64,000 nt of DNA from positions 25,235 to 89,234 of the forward strand of contig CAJBME010000250.1 in NCBI GenBank assembly GCA_903954065.1, in the 5' to 3' direction. This document shows, piece after piece, positions 57,571-64,000 of this stretch. A model generated the notes under the pieces. That model searched no databases. It saw only the letters and a program-made list of their open reading frames with translations, and was not told the origin of the DNA. Within the stretch, counting starts at the first letter, position 1; every line of letters starts with the position of its first letter. Origin of the DNA: an uncultured bacterium (lineage in GTDB: Bacteria > Verrucomicrobiota > Verrucomicrobiia > Verrucomicrobiales > V1-33). A program made the position numbers and the translations under genes.

Positions 57571-57846
57571 TCATGATTTTACCGGGCCGCGCGCTTTCGG
57601 CTGGCATAGGTTTACGGCACGATGTGCGCAGCGTGCGCATTTCAGGCAGCTGAAACGAGGCGCTTCGGTGAGCCGACACAATTCGTCAAAATTGTTTTTG
57701 ATGTCGTATTTGGTCCAGTCGCAGAGTGATTTTTCCGCGGTGGAGCGCGTCCTCGCCGCGGCTGGCCACCACGACGGAAGCCGCTGTGCCGGGATGACGG
57801 CGGTGAGGCGTTGCAGGGGGCCGAGTAGGCGGCGTTTCAGACTCAT
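57571..57846 (-). CDS. Small Cys-rich protein, overlapping the glnD stop
   Basis: 91 aa; SCLKCARCAHRAVNLC; 4-bp ATGA overlap with glnD. Confidence 0.6.
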   Translation of the reverse strand: MSLKRRLLGPLQRLTAVIPAQRLPSWWPAAARTRSTAEKSLCDWTKYDIKNNFDELCRLTEAPRFSCLKCARCAHRAVNLCQPKARGPVKS

Positions 57847-60653
57847 TCCTTTGCTGACGTTTCGTCCGGTTGCGAGGCATCGACGGCGGCCCGGCCGAGG
57901 CCTTCGCGTAGCGCGCGCAGGGTGTCCCGGTCGGTGATTTTGTCACCACTGGCATCTGTGAGGTAAAACGTGTCCTGCGCAGCTCCTTTATCGGTATTGA
58001 TCCGGGCATGGGCGATCTCCAATCCCAGACCGCCGATGACGCGGAAGAAATCGCTGAGCAGGCCGAGCCGGTCGACGGCATCGATTTCGACGACGGTATG
58101 CCGGGGATTTAGTTCATTGCTCAGATAAACGCGGGTTGGGAACTCCGCTTTGAGCTGCAGGAATTCCGCGTCATTGGCGTTCTCTGCTTCTTCTGGCGGT
58201 CGTAGGGCGCTCCAGTCAGGCTCTTCGGTGGCAAAAACTTCGGTCATCAATTTGTCAAACCGGCGAATGACCCGCTCGTCGGTCAGCGGTTCAAGCTTGG
58301 TGGTGCAGACGCGGAAGATGTCGAAGACGACACCGTCTTTGCGAAGGAAAAAGTCGGCGCTTAAAATGTTGAGGCCGCAGCGCGAGAGACATCCGGCCAC
58401 GCGAGCGAGCAGGAGTGACCGGTCGCGGGTGACAAGAGTGAGCTCGCTGCAGGCCCGTTCCGGGACAGTGCGCCAGCGGTACACGGGAAGAATCGGCTGC
58501 CCGGTTTCATTGAATTGTTCGGCCTTGAAGAATTCACGAAACAATCGCAGATGGCTGGCCACCCGGTGGGCGCTGCGAAAAGCGAAATACCGCTCCGGCA
58601 TGCCATCGAATTGCAGAGCGATTTCCGCGGCCCAGCCGCTGCCGAGTTTTTCCGCCAGTGCATTGCGGAATTCCTCGGTTTCTGCTTCTCTCGTTTGCGC
58701 TTCAAAGGCCGGGCGGTCGGCAAAGAATGAGGCGGTGCTGCGATAAAGCTGCAGCATTAAAGATTGTTTGAAGCCGCTCCACGAGGTTTCGCTGGTTCCT
58801 TTGCTGTCGGCGTAGGTCATGACCAGCAGGGCGTCGAGCCAGGCTTTTTCCCGCACGCTGGCGGCGAAGTCAGCAATGACTGCGGTGTCCTCGATATTCT
58901 TCTGGGTGGCGGCGCGGAACAGACTGAGGTGGTGATCGACGAGGAAGAGCAGCACGCGTCGGCGGTCGAGACCGACCTTTAACCGGTTGCAGACTTTGGC
59001 GGCCAGCATGGCGCTGGCATATTCATGCTGGTCGGCGTCGGTGGCTCGCCCCGAGTCATGCAGCAGGATGGCCAAGTACAGCACAAAGGGATCTTCCACT
59101 TCCTTGAACAAATCGCGAAGCATCAACTCAACGGGAGTATTGAGGCGGGTGTCGAGCAGGTGGTCGAGCTGCTCGACGACGCGCAGCGTGTGTTCATCCG
59201 CGGAATACCGGTGGAAAAACTCATGCTGGACGAGGTCGGTCAGCGCTCCGAATTCAGGCAGGTACCGTCCGAGAAATCCGACGCGGTGCATCTGACGCAG
59301 GACCCGGGCCACGTCGCCTTTGCGGCTGAGAATTGCTTCGAAGGTTTCACGATTGGTCTTGCGATAGCGAAATGTTTTGCCCAGTGCCGGATAGGCGCTT
59401 TTAAAGAGTTGGCGGATTTGCGGACTCAGTTCTAGGTGACGGACTTGCGTGTGCTGAAAGAGACGCATCAAGCGGTCCTCGTCCTCCTTGAAAATGCGGT
59501 CATGCTCCGGGTAGATCAATCCTCCCTTGCTGTAAAACCCATCGAAGCGTTCGATTTTTGGTTTGCGGCGCGCGAGGAAGCTGAGCGGCCCGGCGGGTTT
59601 GTCTTCGGCTTCAAGGCGGAACCTCTCCATAAGCGAGAGGGTATGTTGGAAGATATTACGAGTGTGATGGTAATAGTCGCGCATGAAGGCCTCAATGCGG
59701 GCCAGCATGCGTGGTTGCGGGTATTTCAGGTTGGTGGCCACGCGTCCTTGCAGGCGCAGGGTGAGCTGGTCTTGCGGTCGTTTTTCCAGATAGTGCAGTT
59801 CATTGCGCACCCGGTGAAGGAAGTCGTAGCCTCGTTCCAATTCGCGATAGGCGGCTGGGGACAGGAGTTTTTGTTTGGACAAATCGGACATCGCGCGTGC
59901 GCCACATTTCACCCAAGCGACCCACAGCAGGTTTTGGTAATCGCGCAGTGCGCCGCATCCGGACTTCACGTTCGGTTCCTGCAGGTAGACGGTATTGGAA
60001 TGTTTGGCATGACGCGTGCGCAGGTCTTCGCGTCGCCGCTCGAGATAATCTTCCTCTCTGCCTTTGATGCAGCGGCTCTGAAATTCTGTGGTCAGCTTGA
60101 GAAAAAATTCTTCGTCTCCTGCGAGGAAGCGAGCCTCGAGGAGTGACGTCTTGGTTTCATGATCGTCATTGGCGAGGTGAATGCATTCCTCCAGTGAGCG
60201 TGTCACGGGGCTGATTTTGAGACGGATGTCAGTCAGCAGATAGAACATTTTCTGGATGATGGCATCGGCCTCGGGCAGGAGAAATTTGGCTGATCGTCCA
60301 GGGACGAGGAACAACAAATCGACGTCACTGCAGGGGTTGAGCAGTCCGCGTCCGTACCCGCCGGTGGCGACGAGGGTGAGGGGTTGGGCTGATTTGCTGA
60401 CCCCGGCGTCGACGCGGGCCAGTTCGAGCAGGTTTTCAAGCACCACGTCCAGCAGGCCGGCGCGGAGTTCGCCGATCCTTACGCCTCCGCCGGCGGCGTC
60501 CCCGCCTCGATGGAGCATGCGAATGCGCATTTCCTCCTTACGGAGGAACGTGCGATAGTATCTCACGACCTCCGCCATGGTGGCGCCGTCTTTGTGCGCT
60601 GGAGCCAAGGCTCGTCGCGCGTGGGCGCGGACTTTTTCAAGATGTTCGGTCAT
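57843..60653 (-). CDS. glnD: [Protein-PII] uridylyltransferase
   Basis: ATGGYGRGLLNPCSDVDLLFL; LHDSGRATDADQHEYASAM (HD); C-terminal ACT domains (ELTLVTRDRSLLLARVAGCLSRCGLNI). Start MTEHLEK chosen. Confidence 0.96.
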   Translation of the reverse strand: MTEHLEKVRAHARRALAPAHKDGATMAEVVRYYRTFLRKEEMRIRMLHRGGDAAGGGVRIGELRAGLLDVVLENLLELARVDAGVSKSAQPLTLVATGGYGRGLLNPCSDVDLLFLVPGRSAKFLLPEADAIIQKMFYLLTDIRLKISPVTRSLEECIHLANDDHETKTSLLEARFLAGDEEFFLKLTTEFQSRCIKGREEDYLERRREDLRTRHAKHSNTVYLQEPNVKSGCGALRDYQNLLWVAWVKCGARAMSDLSKQKLLSPAAYRELERGYDFLHRVRNELHYLEKRPQDQLTLRLQGRVATNLKYPQPRMLARIEAFMRDYYHHTRNIFQHTLSLMERFRLEAEDKPAGPLSFLARRKPKIERFDGFYSKGGLIYPEHDRIFKEDEDRLMRLFQHTQVRHLELSPQIRQLFKSAYPALGKTFRYRKTNRETFEAILSRKGDVARVLRQMHRVGFLGRYLPEFGALTDLVQHEFFHRYSADEHTLRVVEQLDHLLDTRLNTPVELMLRDLFKEVEDPFVLYLAILLHDSGRATDADQHEYASAMLAAKVCNRLKVGLDRRRVLLFLVDHHLSLFRAATQKNIEDTAVIADFAASVREKAWLDALLVMTYADSKGTSETSWSGFKQSLMLQLYRSTASFFADRPAFEAQTREAETEEFRNALAEKLGSGWAAEIALQFDGMPERYFAFRSAHRVASHLRLFREFFKAEQFNETGQPILPVYRWRTVPERACSELTLVTRDRSLLLARVAGCLSRCGLNILSADFFLRKDGVVFDIFRVCTTKLEPLTDERVIRRFDKLMTEVFATEEPDWSALRPPEEAENANDAEFLQLKAEFPTRVYLSNELNPRHTVVEIDAVDRLGLLSDFFRVIGGLGLEIAHARINTDKGAAQDTFYLTDASGDKITDRDTLRALREGLGRAAVDASQPDETSAKE

Positions 60654-60841
60654 GCGTGGCGGGGGTGGCAAGCGGTCAGCCTAGCCGCGGAGCCATCGGA
60701 GCAAACTGGAAATCAAATGACTGCTTCATTTGTGGTGCGGTCGGACGGTGGAGGCGGCCGGGGCGCGATCGGCGCCTGTGCGGCACTTGGGAATTCTCCT
60801 TATAGCGGTCCATCCATCTCGATGGGCTTTTCTGCATTGCC

Positions 60842-61906
60842 ATGAACGGGCGGACGCAGTTGAGTCTCCTCCTCATGCCACCCCCTAATCCACCCACCAT
60901 TGAGATCAATCTACCGGGATTCAATCCAGGTATCTTCCGTGGCGTTGTCCTGCTCGGATTTCTGGCCTGGGCCGGCTGGTCGTCGGTCTATACCGTGCCC
61001 GCTGAGTCCGTCGGCGTTATTCAACGTTTCGGTAAAGCACTGGAAACGACTGTGCCGCCAGGCCTCCACTTTAAGGCCCCATTCGGAGTGGACCGCGTCT
61101 CGCTCGTCGAAGTGCAACGCCAGCTTAAATTGGAATTCGGTTACACCACCGAACGACATACCAACCGCGATCAAGCCGGCGAAAACCCCGACTTCGAACG
61201 CAACATGGTCACAGGTGATCTCAATGCCGCTCTCGTCGATTGGGTCGTGCAATACCGGATCGACAACCCGCGGCTCTACCTTTTTCACGTGCAGAACCCC
61301 GGTCGCACGTTGCGCGACTTGAGCGAAGGCGTCATGCGCGAGGTCATTGGCGATCGTACAGTAGACGAAGTCATCACCATTGGTCGTCAGGAAATCGAAG
61401 TGGCGGCTCTGGAAAAACTGAATGTGCTGGCCAAGGCGTATGAAATCGGAGTGACGGTGAATCAGGTACAACTGAAGGATGTGGATCCTCCGGTGCCGGT
61501 GCAGGGGTCGTTCAACGAAGTCAACAAGGCGCAGCAAGACCGGGAAACCGCGGTCAATGATGCGACCAGAGAGTATAATCAGGCCGTGCCCTTAGCTAAG
61601 GGCGAAGCGGACCAGAAGATTCGTGGCGCCGAGGGATACAAGTTGAAGAGAATCAACGAAGCCCAAGGTGACGTAGCCAGCTTCAACGCCCAGCTGACGG
61701 AATATTTGAAGGCGCCGGATGTGACGAGAACCCGACTTTATCTGGAGGCGATGCAGGAAGTTCTGCCGGCGGCCGGACCGAAGGTGATTGTCGATGATTC
61801 AGTGAAACAAATCATGCCTCTCTTATCGGGTGCTTCCGCCGCGGGTGTTTCCGCGGCATTGCCCGCTTCGGCAGTGCAGCAAAATCAAGGAGGCCCACGC
61901 CGATGA
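60842..61906 (+). CDS. hflK: FtsH-modulating SPFH protein HflK
   Basis: TVPAESVGVIQRFGKALETTVPPGLHFKAPF; EVNKAQQDRETAVNDATREYNQAVPLAKGEA. Start may be 60875. Confidence 0.94.
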   Translation: MNGRTQLSLLLMPPPNPPTIEINLPGFNPGIFRGVVLLGFLAWAGWSSVYTVPAESVGVIQRFGKALETTVPPGLHFKAPFGVDRVSLVEVQRQLKLEFGYTTERHTNRDQAGENPDFERNMVTGDLNAALVDWVVQYRIDNPRLYLFHVQNPGRTLRDLSEGVMREVIGDRTVDEVITIGRQEIEVAALEKLNVLAKAYEIGVTVNQVQLKDVDPPVPVQGSFNEVNKAQQDRETAVNDATREYNQAVPLAKGEADQKIRGAEGYKLKRINEAQGDVASFNAQLTEYLKAPDVTRTRLYLEAMQEVLPAAGPKVIVDDSVKQIMPLLSGASAAGVSAALPASAVQQNQGGPRR

Positions 61907-62988
61907 AAAAATTATTTGGATCATTCGCGGGCGCGCTGGGCGTTCTCATTGTCGCTGTGTTTTCCGGGTGCTTTTTCACCGTCAAGGAAACCGAGCATGT
62001 GATCATCACCCGTTTTGGCGACATTGTTGGAGAGCCAATCTCATCGCCCGGGCTTCGCTTTAAAATGCCGTTTATCGACACGGTGAATCGTCTCGAGAAA
62101 CGACTGCTGAACTGGGATGGATCACCGATCACCATCCCGACGAAGGATAAAGCTTATATCAGCGTCGATACGTTCGCCCGCTGGCGCATCACCGATCCGA
62201 AGCAGTTTTTTATTCGTTTTCGCGACCTGCGCAGCGCCGAGTCACGGCTCGAAGACATCCTCGGTAGCGAAACGCGCAATGCCATTGCCCGCAATGAATT
62301 GATCGAAATCGTGCGCACCGACAAAAATCGCTCGCCGGTCGTGGATGAAACGCTCAAAGGCGCCGCCTCCGGCAGTGACGTGGGTACTACCAAAATCGGG
62401 ACGCTGCCAGCCATTCGGGTGGGACGGGCTAAAATCGAGGAGGAAATTAAATCCGCTGCGGCCCCGAAATTGAAAGACCCGGGCATCGAGTTGCTGGATG
62501 TCCGCTTCAAACGCATCAATTACGAAGATGAAGTGCTAGAGCGCGTCTACCAGCGCATGACTAGCGAGCGCTTGCAGATCGCCCAACGCTTCCGCTCGGA
62601 AGGTGGTGCCGAAGCGGCCCGCATCAATGGTAATCGCGAACGCGATCTCAATGAGATCGAATCAACCGCCTACAAACAAGTGCAGGAATTGCGCGGTGCC
62701 GCCGATGCCGAAGCTTCCCGCATCTACGCCGATGCTTATGGATCGAATGCGGCCGCGCCGGAATTTTATGAGTTTCTGAAAAGCCTGGAAACGTTCAGGA
62801 CCATCGTGGGTAAAGACACGACTCTGCTCCTGAGTACGGACAGCGACATCTTTAGACTGCTCAAAGATACGAGCCGCCGTTCACCGGTGGCTCCCTCGCC
62901 GCTGCTGCTCGCCCCGCCGCCGCCATCAGCTGTGGTCCCAGCGCCGGCAGCGGTGGTTCCAGTGCCAGCAGCTCAGGGCGCGCCGTAA
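61903..62988 (+). CDS. hflC: FtsH-modulating SPFH protein HflC
   Basis: TVKETEHVIITRFGDIVGEPISSPGLRFKMPF; ERVYQRMTSERLQIAQRFRSEGGAEAARI; overlaps hflK by 4 bp. Confidence 0.95.
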   Translation: MKKLFGSFAGALGVLIVAVFSGCFFTVKETEHVIITRFGDIVGEPISSPGLRFKMPFIDTVNRLEKRLLNWDGSPITIPTKDKAYISVDTFARWRITDPKQFFIRFRDLRSAESRLEDILGSETRNAIARNELIEIVRTDKNRSPVVDETLKGAASGSDVGTTKIGTLPAIRVGRAKIEEEIKSAAAPKLKDPGIELLDVRFKRINYEDEVLERVYQRMTSERLQIAQRFRSEGGAEAARINGNRERDLNEIESTAYKQVQELRGAADAEASRIYADAYGSNAAAPEFYEFLKSLETFRTIVGKDTTLLLSTDSDIFRLLKDTSRRSPVAPSPLLLAPPPPSAVVPAPAAVVPVPAAQGAP

Positions 62989-63099
62989 CGGCCCATCCAA
63001 GTACCCAAATCGACTGATGCGTGTCCACGGATTCGCATCAGTTGTCTGAAGGAAATAGCCTGGGGAGCAGAAGGTGGCCTGAGGGTCCAGTGAGGAAAC

Positions 63100-63420
63100 C
63101 GGGGCCGGCGTAGCCGGCTACAGTGGCGGCTTGGCCGCCTGAGCCGTTGTTTCGTATACGGATCTTCTGTAGCCGTGGGTCGCTGACCCCGGTCGCGGCG
63201 CCGAACGCCTCACCGAACGTTTCTCCGAATTCGCCGAATTCGAATCAATGCGTTCGCATCGGCCGACGAGGACGTCAGCGCGCCCGGGGTCACCGTCCCC
63301 AGTTTTCCGCTTTCCCAATTTCAGTTTTTCTTCTGTAGCCGTGGGTCGCTGACCCCGGTCGTGGCGCCGAACGTTTCTCCGAACGTCTTTTTTTGGGACC
63401 AGAATCACCGGATGTGTCGA
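63100..63420. repeat. Intergenic palindrome-mosaic island 7 with two dispersed-repeat copies
   Basis: GCCGGC-GTA-GCCGGC (63104-63118), GGCGGC-TTG-GCCGCC (63125-63139); ctgtagccgtgggtcgctgaccccggtcg(c/t)ggcgccgaacg at ~63166 and ~63332; gccgacgaggacgtcagcgc also at ~20550. Confidence 0.88.
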
Positions 63421-63582
63421 AGCGACTGTGGATTTGGCTAGGCTGAAGCCGCCGATGCTCTCAGGTTTTGCCCGATTCCCGGGGCCTTGACGCCCGGGGC
63501 ATGAGTCATTTAAGATCAGTAAAATTCCTGACTGGCGTCAGCGCTTTCGGGATCTGTCATAACCCTCAGACATTTTTTGTTT

Positions 63583-64000
63583 ATGCTCCGCATTACTGGA
63601 TCCCGATCTTCCCGTTTTTGTGATGGCGTCTCACGCCGGGGATTCTTGCGTATTGGGGCCTTGGGATTGGGAGGGATGACGATGCCTCAGGTGTTGCGGG
63701 CGGAGTCGGGGCCGGCGGCTGGTGGTGGCGGCGCTGTGGCGGCTGGCAGCAATAAGTCGGTGATCATGATTTTTCTACCTGGGGGTCCGCCTCACCAGGA
63801 CATGTGGGATTTGAAGATGGATGCTCCGGCGGAGATTCGTGGCGAGTTTAAGCCGATCCGGACGAAGGTCCCTGGGATTGAGATTTGCGAATTATTTCCG
63901 AAGATGGCGGCGCGGATGGATCAATTTTCCATTATTCGTTCGGTGGTGGGATCGACGGGCGAGCATGCGGCGGGCCAATGTTTTACGGGGCGACCGAGCC
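63583..64000 (+). CDS. DUF1501 protein with Tat-like signal, C-terminus cut by window edge
   Basis: Translated directly: [41 protein letters not shown]...[65 protein letters not shown]. Not in ORF track. Confidence 0.93.
   Translation, partial: MLRITGSRSSRFCDGVSRRGFLRIGALGLGGMTMPQVLRAESGPAAGGGGAVAAGSNKSVIMIFLPGGPPHQDMWDLKMDAPAEIRGEFKPIRTKVPGIEICELFPKMAARMDQFSIIRSVVGSTGEHAAGQCFTGRPS

Noticed and set aside
61903-62988. HflC as a lipoprotein (VFSGC)
   Set aside because: Position -3 is Phe, not a canonical lipobox; the segment fits the usual HflC N-terminal TM helix.
63118-63408. 96-aa ORF
   Set aside because: Same repeat-derived spurious translation as at 20.3 kb.

Overview
High-GC bacterial chromosomal window, probably from the Verrucomicrobia/PVC group (inference from lamin-tail/CotH giant secreted proteins, a DUF1501 protein, DUF5690 and an FGE-type protein). 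It is mostly ordinary core metabolism: folE2, rpsR, rpmG, DksA-like, tsaD, clpC, aroD, pdh E2, uppS/uppP, menF-D-H-B, rfbA, acnA, glnD, hflK/hflC and tRNA-Arg(CCT). Three genes or partial genes missing from the supplied ORF track were found by direct translation: bL33 at 2992..3165 (-), an edge-truncated lamin-tail protein at 1..1707 (-), and an edge-truncated DUF1501 protein at 63583..64000 (+). The observations most worth following up are: (1) folE2-rpsR-rpmG-dksA, in which every product looks like the zinc-independent form; (2) a near-perfect sigma54 promoter plus an upstream dyad in front of clpC, facing a divergent hybrid histidine kinase; (3) a tight four-gene putative organophosphonate catabolism operon (PhnZ-like HD, PhnX-like HAD, DUF5690 transporter, FAD oxidoreductase); (4) a stand-alone Hint/intein-like lipoprotein translationally coupled to uppP; (5) intergenic islands built from strings of short perfect palindromes, with dispersed repeat copies; (6) a repeat module shared between two secreted proteins; (7) an NtrC-family regulator with Glu in place of the phospho-acceptor Asp. 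No CRISPR array, transposase, integrase or rRNA was seen.
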